A stretch of 64,000 nucleotides of DNA. Origin: Collimonas humicola. Lineage in GTDB: Bacteria; Pseudomonadota; Gammaproteobacteria; Burkholderiales; Burkholderiaceae_D. The first letter of the stretch is position 1. Each line of letters begins with the position of its first letter. The stretch lies in NCBI RefSeq assembly GCF_018304945.1, contig NZ_JAGQEE010000008.1:186001-250000 (forward strand). The letters are read 5' to 3'. The translations under genes were made by a program, and so were the position numbers. This document shows, piece by piece, positions 45,183-54,253 of the stretch. The notes below the pieces were generated by a model. The model did not search any database. It was not told the origin of the DNA and was given only the letters and a program-made list of their open reading frames with translations.

Positions 45183-47621
45183 TTATATCGCCTGGCGACA
45201 AACCGTCTCTGTACGCTCATAAAAAGAATCAACAGCTGCGTACTCCGGCAATTCAACATCAATGAAACAAGCTGAACCAGCAATATTGGTCACGCGTAAC
45301 GACTGCTTCAGTTGTTCTGCCGTCAAAAGGGTTGTACCCCCAGTGCCGATTGACGCAATCCATGCCCCATTCTCATCGAAGATCGACGCGCCTTTGTCGG
45401 CAGGCTTGCCATGGTGATCAACGATCTTGAGCAGCACGCGACGTGTGCTTACAACACCGAAGGTCATATTGCTGACCGCACCTCGAGCCAGTCCTGCCAT
45501 ACGCACACCATTCTTGACGTCGGTATTTTTCGGCAGACTTTTCGTCACCAATTCAAGTCGAGCTTCTTGATAGGGAGGCATGTAAGGAGCAACCGCCCTG
45601 CCGCTGAGATCAGTCCATACTGGTCCTTGCGGCGTCTGAATTTTCACATCGGAAAGACCCGGCACTGTCATCAGTGCAAAGGTATCCTGCACACGATACG
45701 GCGACAAAGTAATGCCATCCCCATGGGCAACCAAGCCTCCTGAAATTTGTCCACTGTAGGAAATGCCACCCGCTCCGTAGCTCCCCACATTAACGCTGGC
45801 CTGCGCATACTTCGGCAAAATTGACAACCCAGCACTGTTGGAGATAGATCGATTTGTACTGCCGCCGTCTGCTGACAGGCGATAACTTGCATACTCATTG
45901 ATACGATCACTGTAATCAAAAGTGACTGCTTGACGCCGGTTATTGCGACTGACCGCACTATTTAGACTACCCGATCCGAAAGGAATACTAAGCCCTGCGT
46001 ATACCATTAAATCTCGGTTCACACCGGTGCTGCGATCAATGCTGACAGACACATTTTTCTTCTTGAAATTTCGCCCCCAGCGCAACCCAAACTGACGTAT
46101 CCCTACGCTCTGACCGCCGCCAAATTGTGAGTAGTTGAGCGCCACACTACCTATGGCGGAGTGCTGATAGTTCGCAATAAAATTCATTTGCTTATATCCG
46201 AACTCACGCGAATCGACCTGCTCGACGCCGCCGATTATTGGCGCATCATATGGACTTACCCATGTATCTGAAAAAGTACGAAATTTTTTTGTGCGATAAC
46301 TATACGAACCACTTGCAGACAACCGCTCGCTAAGTTGAACGCTAACATTGAGCGTGGCTTGCATCCCCAACTCCATGGTGCCGGCAGAATAGGCAAGCAA
46401 ATGGTTAAGATCGGCCACTACTCCCCGTTTGATCGAGGCAATATACTGTGCGCCAAGCGAATAGTATCGTGGCGCCAGCAATGCGCTGGCTGCAATACTG
46501 GATCGATTGTCAAAAGGTAGATTCGCCCTGGCAGTTACTAACCAGTTATTGCCAGCTGCATAATTACTTTCGTCCCCGTAGCGTATTGGTCGGCCGAGTG
46601 CAATCGAAAAATTTCTTTCGCGAGGAACATAGTTGAAGGCCAATGCAGCTACAGGAACGATGAAACTGCGCTTCCGACCGTCTTCTTCAATCACGCTCAC
46701 TTCCAGATGTTCGCTCGCATTATTGAGCATCAAACTGGTCAGCGAAAACGGCCCTGGCGGCACAACAGTTGAATAAATCAATGCGCCGCTTTGCCGTACT
46801 TCCACACGTGCTACTGTTTGCGCAATACCATCGACAGAAGTGCTGTTGCCAGCTTGCTCCAGCAAGGCCCCTTCAGGGAAAAATTGCATGCCGAGCAAAG
46901 ATGGCATATTAAATTGCGTGTCGGCGACATTGATTTGTCCCGCCTGAAAAACGGATTTGTAGCCAGGCACTGTTTTTTGCACATGCGTACCCAGATGAGA
47001 AATCGATTTCCCTCTTCGTGAACGGGAATACGTTTGCCGGCTACGCAACATCCAATCAAACACATTCAATCCTGTCTCGGTATTGGCCAGGATTGTTGTA
47101 TTGCCGCTCTTTGAAGCGTCTTTCATATAGGCCAGTTCGTAATTCAACAGACCGGCCGTACCACCTCTAATAAACCGATCGACATTCAATCCGGTGGAAA
47201 CACGCAAAGCGTTTTGCGGCACAATTAACTCTACTTCTTCTCGGCTCGGATGTAAGCGTACGATAGTTTGCGGATACAGCTTGTGTAGATCAATACATGA
47301 CGCAAGATGATCCCGAGGAGGAACGATAATATCGGCACGTCCAAGAAAATCCGCATCAGCACATAATTTTCCTTGCTCATCAAATTGCCCATGAGCCCGG
47401 CCAACCTTGATACCGTTAACGAACAGGGTGACATAATTGCCACCCTGATTAAAGCGCTTTTCATCCTTAAAAAAGAAGGCAATATCAGGCGAGAATCCCC
47501 TCGCCTTCAACGTTTCACGATCAAATGATTTGTCATTAGGTTTCACGTTATTTGCAGCAATGACCAATACCGATGGAAAAAACAGCAGAATTGCCATGCC
47601 AGCAAGCAGCTTTAGTCTCAT
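45183..47621 (-). CDS. Fimbrial outer-membrane usher
   Basis: An 812-residue outer-membrane pore that accepts chaperone-subunit complexes and assembles the fimbria. The signal peptide spans about residues 1-23. The N-terminal domain reads DIAFFFKDEKRFNQGGNYVT and continues VTLFVNGIKVGR. The long beta-barrel region is rich in aromatic-terminated strands (RQFGLRWGRNFKKKNVSVSI). The plug and C-terminal domains include GPFSLTSLMLNNASEHLEVS and, near the end, a cysteine pair (SACFIDVELPEY and TVCRQ). Length is at the short end for the family. It lies between the subunit gene (48397-47690) and the minor subunit gene, all on the minus strand. Confidence 0.9.
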   Translation of the reverse strand: MRLKLLAGMAILLFFPSVLVIAANNVKPNDKSFDRETLKARGFSPDIAFFFKDEKRFNQGGNYVTLFVNGIKVGRAHGQFDEQGKLCADADFLGRADIIVPPRDHLASCIDLHKLYPQTIVRLHPSREEVELIVPQNALRVSTGLNVDRFIRGGTAGLLNYELAYMKDASKSGNTTILANTETGLNVFDWMLRSRQTYSRSRRGKSISHLGTHVQKTVPGYKSVFQAGQINVADTQFNMPSLLGMQFFPEGALLEQAGNSTSVDGIAQTVARVEVRQSGALIYSTVVPPGPFSLTSLMLNNASEHLEVSVIEEDGRKRSFIVPVAALAFNYVPRERNFSIALGRPIRYGDESNYAAGNNWLVTARANLPFDNRSSIAASALLAPRYYSLGAQYIASIKRGVVADLNHLLAYSAGTMELGMQATLNVSVQLSERLSASGSYSYRTKKFRTFSDTWVSPYDAPIIGGVEQVDSREFGYKQMNFIANYQHSAIGSVALNYSQFGGGQSVGIRQFGLRWGRNFKKKNVSVSIDRSTGVNRDLMVYAGLSIPFGSGSLNSAVSRNNRRQAVTFDYSDRINEYASYRLSADGGSTNRSISNSAGLSILPKYAQASVNVGSYGAGGISYSGQISGGLVAHGDGITLSPYRVQDTFALMTVPGLSDVKIQTPQGPVWTDLSGRAVAPYMPPYQEARLELVTKSLPKNTDVKNGVRMAGLARGAVSNMTFGVVSTRRVLLKIVDHHGKPADKGASIFDENGAWIASIGTGGTTLLTAEQLKQSLRVTNIAGSACFIDVELPEYAAVDSFYERTETVCRQAI

Positions 47622-47689
47622 GACATACCAAAAAATAAAAGGCTTCGCGATAATATGATTGCATTGTCACGATTTACTGAACGTATTCC

Positions 47690-48397
47690 TTATAGATAAA
47701 GCACTTCTATCGTAGCGTTGCCATCGAAGCGGACGTCCCCCGCTCCGGGAATGTTTGTGCTGACATCCAGGGATGGCGCTATATCCATGGGAAACTTAAA
47801 CTGCGAACCAATTGCAGCAGATGCTGCAGATGGAGAGGCGGAAGTTGAGGCCGCTATATAAGGCCGGCTGTGCGCAAACAAAGCGGCAGGAAATGCCAGA
47901 TTAGCCCAACCAGCCGCTGCTGTACTTACATTATTGGCGAGAAAAGAAACCCCTTTACCATCTACTTGTGGAGTTCCAAAACGTATCGCATAAGCTCCAA
48001 TTGCTTTGCCGTTATCAGCTTTTCCTAGTCCGAAAAGGTTATCGGCGGCCACCTGCAAAGCCGGGCCAGGTGCAATCTGATCAAATTTGACATTCATATT
48101 TCCTGCTGGTTTATCCGTAGCACGATTGTCGGCAATCTTGATAGCAATCACCGTAGCTGCTGTACATTCGACATTGGCATCAATCGTACGTGAGCCGATC
48201 GCTGTTGTTAGAGTTGGACTGAGGATGGCTCGAGAGAAGGAACCAAACTTCACTTCTCCGCCATCGCTCAACGAAACTTTGCAGGCTGGCGAAGTAAGAG
48301 TCCCTGTGACCTTCATGACTTGGGTCGTTTGCCCGGCAGCTAAGCCCGCTACCGTTGTCAATCCTAAACCGGCCAATAACAAAACGCATGATTTCAT
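47690..48397 (-). CDS. DUF1120-type fimbrial subunit, probably the main pilin of this operon
   Basis: A 235-residue exported protein. A signal peptide (LLLAGLGLTTVAGLAAGQ) leads into the DUF1120 pattern: VTGTLTSPACKVSLSDGGEV with the first cysteine, then IDANVECTAATVIAIKIADN with the second. The ending FKFPMDIAPSLDVSTNIPG followed by GDVRFDGNATIEVLYL is strongly characteristic of the family. These proteins occur in chaperone-usher loci of Burkholderia and Pseudomonas relatives. AAAGGAGT precedes the ATG, the best ribosome site of the operon, as expected for the most abundant product. Confidence 0.85.
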   Translation of the reverse strand: MKSCVLLLAGLGLTTVAGLAAGQTTQVMKVTGTLTSPACKVSLSDGGEVKFGSFSRAILSPTLTTAIGSRTIDANVECTAATVIAIKIADNRATDKPAGNMNVKFDQIAPGPALQVAADNLFGLGKADNGKAIGAYAIRFGTPQVDGKGVSFLANNVSTAAAGWANLAFPAALFAHSRPYIAASTSASPSAASAAIGSQFKFPMDIAPSLDVSTNIPGAGDVRFDGNATIEVLYL

Positions 48398-48475
48398 CTC
48401 TACTCCTTTAGAAAGATAAATACGGGTTATAAAATCTACTACGGGTGGTGACGTCCATGAACTGCCTCAATGAAC

Positions 48476-49225
48476 TTAACGTCCTGCAACCTGCCCTTCT
48501 ACGACAAGCGCTTCCTGGTTATCCAGCAAATAACCGTTAACCGATGCTGGCCTGAATAATATTTTTCTGATCTCGGGATAAAACTGCTGGCTGCGAAGAA
48601 CCACTCTCTCACCAGGCAAAATATAATTTCTTGGAAGGAATATGCCATCCCCGGACGGCTGTACTTGAATTTCTGCCCCCATGCGTACGACATATGGACC
48701 GGTATTTTCAACAGCGATCTGCCCGGCCGCGTTTTCCCATTTCAAAAGCTTCCACGGCTCGCTATTAGGCGGCAATTGAGCCGGACGTATGATGAGCGGA
48801 ATATTCTGGCGAATCGTAACCCGCACTACATTGGGCTCGGCGTAGGGGATGCCTTCAAAAGAAACACGTTTGAGACGCTCCACCTTCAGGTTTGCATCAT
48901 CTTTAAGAATGAAGCGAACTATTTGGGTATCACCGGGTTCCACACGCGTAATCGATGGCGCCACAAATAAAACATCGCTGATATCCTCAGGTATATCGAT
49001 TATTTCGGAATGCAGCAATAATGGTTCACTTGAAGTGTTACGTAGTCCAATACTCCCTTCACCATCTTTTTGGTTGACGATCACTACGGACGACTCTAAA
49101 TCCAGTGAAGCGTGTGCCGGCAACATCATCGAATACGACAATCCAGATAACGCTGTGCCTACCAGAATGAAATGTGAAAACCGTTGTTTTATTGGGCGTT
49201 TTCTAAAGTGGTTTAGGCCAAACAC
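48476..49225 (-). CDS. Periplasmic fimbrial chaperone
   Basis: A 249-residue PapD-like chaperone that caps fimbrial subunits in the periplasm. The signal peptide ends about AHASLD. The N-terminal immunoglobulin-like domain follows, with SIGLRNTSSEPLLLHSEIID and VEPGDTQIVRFILK, whose alternating hydrophobic G1 strand comes next (VVRVTIRQNIPLIIRPAQLP). The C-terminal domain has YILPGERVVLRSQQFYP. First gene of the fimbrial operon. The region upstream is broken by an IS21 fragment and a gene stub, so the native promoter may be lost or replaced. Confidence 0.88.
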   Translation of the reverse strand: MFGLNHFRKRPIKQRFSHFILVGTALSGLSYSMMLPAHASLDLESSVVIVNQKDGEGSIGLRNTSSEPLLLHSEIIDIPEDISDVLFVAPSITRVEPGDTQIVRFILKDDANLKVERLKRVSFEGIPYAEPNVVRVTIRQNIPLIIRPAQLPPNSEPWKLLKWENAAGQIAVENTGPYVVRMGAEIQVQPSGDGIFLPRNYILPGERVVLRSQQFYPEIRKILFRPASVNGYLLDNQEALVVEGQVAGR

Positions 49226-49397
49226 GGATGGACTTTCTTATCAGTTTTCACTTTCAGACAATGTCGTAGGATCGAAAAAATCTCATCCACGACTCCCTGA
49301 TGCAGGTGACTACTATAGATAAGATGCGTATTTGAAAATATCGGGTATGAATTAGACTCTGGCTTATTTTTTTAAGGCGCGTTTTCTTCAGTTTTTG

Positions 49398-49582
49398 CTA
49401 AGGCTCAGCGACCGAAAAAATGACACTACCTTGCCATCTGGTGCGATCGCGCATACGGGTGGCGGCATCACTCACGTTGGATTCGATGTGCACTTGCACG
49501 GAAAGATTTTTTGCCTTTCTGTCCCGCTCCGCAACAAGTGAACACACTTTACTGCCTGGTAGCACACTGGCTGCAACCAGGT
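49398..49582 (-). pseudogene. C-terminal stub of an exported-type protein, cut by an IS21 fragment
   Basis: On the minus strand an open frame without start runs from the edge of the IS21 remnant (about 49582) to TAG at 49398-49400. It reads LVAASVLPGSKVCSLVAERD, continues through VQVHIESNVSDAATRMRDRT and ends RWQGSVIFSVAEP. The terminal alternation of hydrophobic residues after Gly looks like the last strand of a fimbrial-type beta-sandwich, and the stub lies directly upstream of the fimbrial operon. It could be the remains of a further pilin gene, but no family is certain. Confidence 0.4.
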
Positions 49583-49826
49583 CTCGTTGACGGAGATCGC
49601 CAGACGTTTTGGCATCTCCAGAAACACTGTCAGGCGTTACCTGCGCTCTGATGCCATAGAGCCAGCGTATCCGGATCTGCGCACTCCGAGTGTCCTTGAT
49701 CAGTACACCTTTAAGCTCTCATCCTGGCTTAAAACCGAAGTGACCAAATCACTGAAGCAGCGCCGCAACCTAAAACAGATGCATGCTGATCTATGTGCGT
49801 TGGGTTTTGAAGGGTTGTACGACTAG
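49583..49826 (+). pseudogene. IS21-family IstA transposase N-terminal remnant
   Basis: From 49587 the frame reads LTEIARRFGISRNTVRRYLR, then EPAYPDLRTPSVLDQYTFKL and LKQRRNLKQMHADLCALGFEG before a TAG. This is the helix-turn-helix and following linker of IstA, without its start and without the catalytic domain. No IstB or terminal repeats were seen. The left edge abuts the gene stub at 49398-49582. Confidence 0.75.
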
Positions 49827-49922
49827 GGCGCGGCCTTTGCTCGACAGTAGCGATTGGATCAACAAGACAGAGTCAATTTCGCAAGCAAAAGCACAGTACG
49901 GCCGGGTTTTGTAGTGCAAATG

Positions 49923-49950
49923 AAAAGGCCTCCCGCTCGGGAGGCCTTTT
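49923..49950 (-). terminator. Strong terminator downstream of the tRNA remnant
   Basis: A perfect palindrome AAAAGGCCTCCCG / CGGGAGGCCTTTT around CT, seven bases after the CCA end of the tRNA remnant. Typical intrinsic terminator usable in both directions. Confidence 0.85.
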
Positions 49951-49957
49951 AAATACT

Positions 49958-50013
49958 TGGCGGGAGAGGGGGGATTCGAACACCCGATAGGCTACGAAGC
50001 TACACATTCCCCC
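49958..50013 (-). pseudogene. 3' part of a serine-type tRNA gene (no 5' half)
   Basis: Minus-strand sequence ends with the T-loop core GTTCGAATC, the stretch CCCCCCTCTCCCGCCA including an encoded CCA, and a long variable-arm-like sequence (TGTAGCTTCGTAGCCTA) before it, as in class II tRNAs such as tRNA-Ser. Expected D-arm and anticodon regions are not found further upstream. The T-stem has one mismatch (GGGTG against CCCCC). Such 3' remnants are left where integrative elements use a tRNA 3' end as attachment site. A very degenerate full tRNA cannot be excluded. Confidence 0.55.
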
Positions 50014-50212
50014 GTCACATTTCCCTTACAGATCACGCAGTTCCGTAAATTCACCTGCGATATTAGATTTAATTTTCAATCTGTGTAACCCATTGATTTG
50101 GTTGATTTTTGATTTATCAATATCGCAGTTTTATGAGCATGATTCACATCGAAGTCGTTGGACTCGAACCAAGTAGATGGGAGTACTGTGGGATTCATTT
50201 GTCTAGGACGGG

Positions 50213-50262
50213 ACCCCGATCATGCCCCCGAAATCCCCTAGTTCGTCCCCCGATTCTTCCCC
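50213..50262. repeat. Degenerate C-rich short direct repeats
   Basis: The sequence steps through CCCCGATCATG, CCCCCGAAAT, CCCCTAGTTCGT, CCCCCGATTCTT and CCCCGAAC, an 10-12-base period of CCCC(C)GA. Similar GGGGGCA-type runs are often seen next to tRNA-associated integrases, but no integrase gene is present here. Confidence 0.4.
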
Positions 50263-50301
50263 GAACACCGGACAGACTATGAACCTGTAGCGAGGGTACC
50301 A

Positions 50302-50679
50302 CTATGGTTTTGGCCTGGACTTTAACATGAAGGCTAACGGAGTATGTTTTGTGTCATTCGGCGGAAGCTCGAAAGGTTGTGATTTCTCAATTGCTTGACT
50401 AACCGCCTTGTCAAAATCTACCAAACCAGATGATTTAAGTAAGGTTGCGGTGCGGATTTTCCCGTCAGGAAATAGCGTCACTGAATACACCACCGGATCA
50501 TTTCCTTCCAAATCCGACGGTACGTCATATGTAATATTGGATTTGATTCTTTGCCCAATTGAAGAAACGGCGTTTTTTACATCCATATCACTATGGTCGG
50601 CCTCGGCAGTTTGGCAGAATGTCGATGACGAAAGAAGTAAAAAAGATATAGTGCCGGCAAGTTTCAAAAATATAGTCAT
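50302..50679 (-). CDS. Small exported protein with a TonB/TolA C-terminal-like domain
   Basis: A 125-residue protein with a signal peptide (ISFLLLSSSTFCQ, possibly lipoprotein-like given the Cys, but no clear lipobox). Its single domain has the TonB_C/TolA_C pattern: VVYSVTLFPDGKIRTATLLK, then SSGLVDFDKAVSQAIEKSQPF and the ending LPPNDTKHTPLAFMLKSRPK. The periplasmic domain lacks a membrane anchor and Pro-rich spacer, so it is not a full TonB. It lies downstream of a TPR gene and the type I secretion genes on the same strand but separated by 230 bases. Function unknown. Confidence 0.7.
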   Translation of the reverse strand: MTIFLKLAGTISFLLLSSSTFCQTAEADHSDMDVKNAVSSIGQRIKSNITYDVPSDLEGNDPVVYSVTLFPDGKIRTATLLKSSGLVDFDKAVSQAIEKSQPFELPPNDTKHTPLAFMLKSRPKP

Positions 50680-50910
50680 TATTTTTATAAATCGTAATTT
50701 GATCTGAAAAGCAAATACCGCCAGCGATGTGAACGGCGACTGACAGAGGTTCGACGATTAAACTTGGCGGCTAACTTGGCGGTTAATGACTTGTCCCTGG
50801 ACCAGCAATCGAAAAATTAAATAATTTCAGTTGGTGAACAGGCTCACAATATGCTGTGATAGTTCACCTTCATTTTCTCGCCTTGCCATACAATTTAAAT
50901 CTCAGTTGGC

Positions 50911-51969
50911 TCAACTCTGAGACTTCAAAAATTGTTCAATTTCAGCCACATGATTGCTGTAGGAGTCCAAAGTGACACGATCGCATTCTCCCTCGCGAAC
51001 TTGCCCTGAAGGTTTATCGGCCGGGAACAGAGTCACCCCATATCGCGCTGCCAATTGCAAGCGAGCATTTTCAAATCGCTGATTAATCGCAGCAAATGCG
51101 CCCGCGTCAAAAAAATCGCATTTGCGCACTTTTACAATTGCTCGAAAGTAGTTCGCGCGCCCGAAAAGAAACACAGCAGTAGGCGCTGTTTGACTTGGCG
51201 CTTTGAGAGAAGATGAGCCAGAATTCTGTGCGCCTGGAGGCGCAATAGGTTGTTTTGAACGTAACTGCTCTATATAGCGCAGCTCCGCCTTAGCCTTTGA
51301 GTCATTTTGATCAAGGTCCACACATTGCTGGTATATTTTTTCAGCGTCATCCAGTCGATTCTGCTCTACATACGCATAACCTAAACCTCGCCATGCTCTC
51401 GAAAGTTCTATATTTTTGAGGTCCGCAGGTGAAAATTCACGAGCAGCTGCTTCAGCAAGCTGGAAAGTTTGAATGGCCATCGACCAGTTCTTTTGTCGTT
51501 GGTATATGTTGCCTAATTCAGAGAGATATTGAGAATTGCGCGGTGAAAGCGCAAGCGCGTGCTCCAGAACCTCTTTCGCTTCAGAAATACGACCTAATTC
51601 ACCTAGCGCATATGCCTTCGTATAATACGCCGTTGCCCAAGTAGTAGACGGAATCACCAGGGTGTTGGCATGTTTATTTATCCCCTCCCCAAGATACATA
51701 AGACTTTCCTGAAGTGTGCGAGCACTAAATAGCTTTTGTTCGGTGCCTTTGAATTTCGTTTGATAATAGTCGATAATTTTATCGAAATACCCATCTATCG
51801 CCGCGTGAGGATTCCCACCTTTTAGTAATGCGACGCCATCACTCAGCAACTGAAACTGCTGAGCCTCCTCTTTCGATGGAGTCTGTAAATTAGACGGCTC
51901 TTGATCAGCCCATGTCAAAGTAACCGAAAAATAAAAAAGACAGAACAGACATAAAAAAACACGACGCAT
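50911..51969 (-). CDS. Exported tetratricopeptide-repeat protein
   Basis: A 352-residue protein with a signal peptide (LCLFCLFYFSVTLTWAD) and three to four TPR units in the middle (about 115-235): WATAYYTKAYALGELGRISE, SQYLSELGNIYQRQKNWSMA and AWRGLGYAYVEQNRLDDAEK. The C-terminal third (about 270-350) is a separate domain with two cysteines, VRKCDFF and REGECDRV, which could form a disulphide. A periplasmic scaffold is the natural reading. It may belong to the type I secretion locus (same strand), though nothing proves a joint role. Confidence 0.75.
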   Translation of the reverse strand: MRRVFLCLFCLFYFSVTLTWADQEPSNLQTPSKEEAQQFQLLSDGVALLKGGNPHAAIDGYFDKIIDYYQTKFKGTEQKLFSARTLQESLMYLGEGINKHANTLVIPSTTWATAYYTKAYALGELGRISEAKEVLEHALALSPRNSQYLSELGNIYQRQKNWSMAIQTFQLAEAAAREFSPADLKNIELSRAWRGLGYAYVEQNRLDDAEKIYQQCVDLDQNDSKAKAELRYIEQLRSKQPIAPPGAQNSGSSSLKAPSQTAPTAVFLFGRANYFRAIVKVRKCDFFDAGAFAAINQRFENARLQLAARYGVTLFPADKPSGQVREGECDRVTLDSYSNHVAEIEQFLKSQS

Positions 51970-52033
51970 AATTTAATCTCCGATCAGAACTGAAGGGCTG
52001 TCAACTGCTGCTCAAATAAAACCGCAAAAATAT

Positions 52034-52576
52034 CTAATCGGTGAAGAAATACGCACCATTGACTTTCTTCGCATTCATGAAAGCAAAATCGGGAAATATT
52101 TTCTGGCGAACATACCACGTGTAGGCACACAGTCCAATGCCTATGGCGATAGCAATTAGTGTCTCAATCGGCGCTTTGGCGAATCCGCTAACTTGATTCC
52201 CAAATTGGGCAATCGTCAAAAGGATTGTGGCGTTATAGAACGCGACTTTGTTTTTATGAAACCCCCAAGCAAACCAGAGCATGAAGAATGCAATGAGAGC
52301 GCCGATGACCCAGCTTGCCGTGCGTCCAATTTGCATGCCGATGGAAAACCCGACAAGGAAACCTAGGCAAACTTGTAGATATGTAATCACCAGCAAAATT
52401 CGGACATATATCTTGTTTGCACCACATCTATGTGGATCAGCGTACGACGCTATCAAATAGGCGAGATCACTATCTTTTACACCTTGACCGGATAGTTTGT
52501 TGAATACATCAGTCTTGCTGGCATCTGACGAAAGAAGATCTGAAACTTTGTTTTTTATTTCTTTTTTATTCATCAT
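52034..52576 (-). CDS. Membrane protein of unknown function with four predicted segments
   Basis: A 180-residue protein. The first 50 residues are soluble and charged (EIKNKVSDLLSSDASKTDVF). Hydrophobic segments follow at about 60-80, 84-104, 110-135 and 140-160, including LIAIAIGIGLCAYTWYVRQK. The start is uncertain: ATG at 52576 (GAGTG upstream) or GTG three codons earlier. No family recognised. It lies between the TPR gene and the tolC-like gene on the same strand. Confidence 0.6.
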   Translation of the reverse strand: MMNKKEIKNKVSDLLSSDASKTDVFNKLSGQGVKDSDLAYLIASYADPHRCGANKIYVRILLVITYLQVCLGFLVGFSIGMQIGRTASWVIGALIAFFMLWFAWGFHKNKVAFYNATILLTIAQFGNQVSGFAKAPIETLIAIAIGIGLCAYTWYVRQKIFPDFAFMNAKKVNGAYFFTD

Positions 52577-52676
52577 AAATTTCACTCAAAATTTTCTCTT
52601 GAAAAATGTCGAGCAATGCCAGCCACGACTGCGTAGAATCACATTCCTTCGACACTGTGATACTTCTGTCTCCAAA

Positions 52677-54197
52677 TCAACGAATAGCCGACAAATTCAG
52701 CGTCCCAACGCTCGCGGCAAGTTGAATCCGTGCATTCTGCCAGCTGGCCATGGCCTGAATGCGCTGCTGCTGCGCATTCGCCAGTGCCGTCTGAGTCGTC
52801 AACACTTCGAGAATATTCGCGACACCTTTTTGATAGCGGCTCGCGGCGGCCTTGAAGGCGTCATGCGCGCTATCCAGGATGTCTTGCGAGGTACGTAAAT
52901 TCTCCGCACTGACTTTCAGGCTTTGATAGCTGGTCCAGACAGTCACCGCCACTTGCAGCTCAGCATCGGCCAGATTGGCTTCTTTTCCTTCGACTTGTGC
53001 TTGCGCAGTACGGATTTTGTAGGTTCGGCTAAATCCCTCGAAGAAGGGAATATCGACCTGCACCCCGACATACCGATCGCGCCCATTCGCACCAATATAG
53101 GGCTGCCCGACTCCCGAGCTTTGCGACTGGTTATTCGCGTTGTAGCGACCAACCAGGCTAATCGAAGGCCGTCCCTGTGCCCGCACCATTTGCTCGTTGG
53201 CCTGTGCCGCCTCCATATCCGCCCGCGCTGCAATCAGCGATGGATGGGCTTTCTGGGCCGACTGCAGCAACTCACCGACCGACTGCACCATTTCCGACTC
53301 CCGCATCGCCGGATTGTCCGATTCGATCAAGATGACAGAACCATCCGGGCGCTGCCCCATATCGATGGCGAGTGTGCCCAGGGCAGACTGCCAATCCCCC
53401 TCCGCTTTGTTGCGATTGAATACCGCCTGTGAGTATGCAGTCTTGGCTTGCAACTGATCGCTGATCGCAGCAACACCTTTCTGCACACGCACTGCCGCGG
53501 CTTCTAGAACGTGTTTGGCGTCCTCTTCAATATCGGTCGTTGCCTGAATGTTCTTTTGCGCGACGAGCGCCGCATAATAATCTTTGACGGCCGTTGCAAA
53601 TACCGTCTGCAACACGTTGTCCTGACTTGCCATGGCCGACGTCAGCATCTTTTCGGCATTGTCTACCGTCGCCGAACGCAAGCCGAAATCGTACAGTACC
53701 CAATTGAGCGTCAGGGTGTCATTGTGATAGGTGCTATCGGACGCCACATAGAACGGCACAACATTGGCGCCCTGACTCGTAGACTTATCTTTTATCGCTT
53801 GCACTGAACCGCTCAAGGTCGGCAGATAGGCCGCCTTGGCAACACCAACCTGCGCCGCTTGCGCCTTCACATTGGCCCAGGCCGCCCTGGTCTTTGGATT
53901 GTGGCATAGCGCATTTTCAACAACATCGAGCAGCGTATAGGTCGCTTCCGGTCCTTCCGTGCACCCATGAGATGCGACCGATGAGGCCATCATCGTACTG
54001 GCAGGGCTTGCCGGCACGCTGCCAAGTTGAAACAGTGGATCATGTGGCGCCAGCTCGAATCCGAAACAGGGCTGGGCGCTTGCAAGGAAACCAAGCAATG
54101 CCCATTTATTGGCATGGTGTCGCGGTGGCGTTCGCCATATTCGGCGAGCGCCACCGGATAAGAAACCACCGGTCCGGCCAATCATCGTCTTCAGCAT
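52677..54197 (-). CDS. TolC-family outer-membrane channel of the type I secretion system
   Basis: A 506-residue outer-membrane efflux channel. The long N-terminus (about 1-75) contains a hydrophobic signal around WALLGFLASAQPCFGF. Two related halves follow, each with TolC-type helices and barrel strands: DVVENALCHNPKTRAAWANV, YLPTLSGSVQAIKDK and YDFGLRSATVDNAEK in the first half, ARADMEAAQANEQMVRAQGR and VQVDIPFFEGFSRTYKIRTA in the second. The CyaE-type C-terminus contains ASRYQKGVANILEVLTTQTA. It lies immediately after the putative substrate gene and in the same operon as the exporter, so it is the third T1SS component. Confidence 0.92.
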   Translation of the reverse strand: MLKTMIGRTGGFLSGGARRIWRTPPRHHANKWALLGFLASAQPCFGFELAPHDPLFQLGSVPASPASTMMASSVASHGCTEGPEATYTLLDVVENALCHNPKTRAAWANVKAQAAQVGVAKAAYLPTLSGSVQAIKDKSTSQGANVVPFYVASDSTYHNDTLTLNWVLYDFGLRSATVDNAEKMLTSAMASQDNVLQTVFATAVKDYYAALVAQKNIQATTDIEEDAKHVLEAAAVRVQKGVAAISDQLQAKTAYSQAVFNRNKAEGDWQSALGTLAIDMGQRPDGSVILIESDNPAMRESEMVQSVGELLQSAQKAHPSLIAARADMEAAQANEQMVRAQGRPSISLVGRYNANNQSQSSGVGQPYIGANGRDRYVGVQVDIPFFEGFSRTYKIRTAQAQVEGKEANLADAELQVAVTVWTSYQSLKVSAENLRTSQDILDSAHDAFKAAASRYQKGVANILEVLTTQTALANAQQQRIQAMASWQNARIQLAASVGTLNLSAIR

Positions 54198-54253
54198 GAT
54201 TGGCTTGAACTGGTGGCATCAACACCTATTTCACTAACGGGAACAGACATCCG

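Noticed and set aside
50150-50185. Second tRNA-like stretch (GGACTCGAACC)
   Set aside because: Only the T-loop-like string is present; no paired T-stem or acceptor end could be formed.
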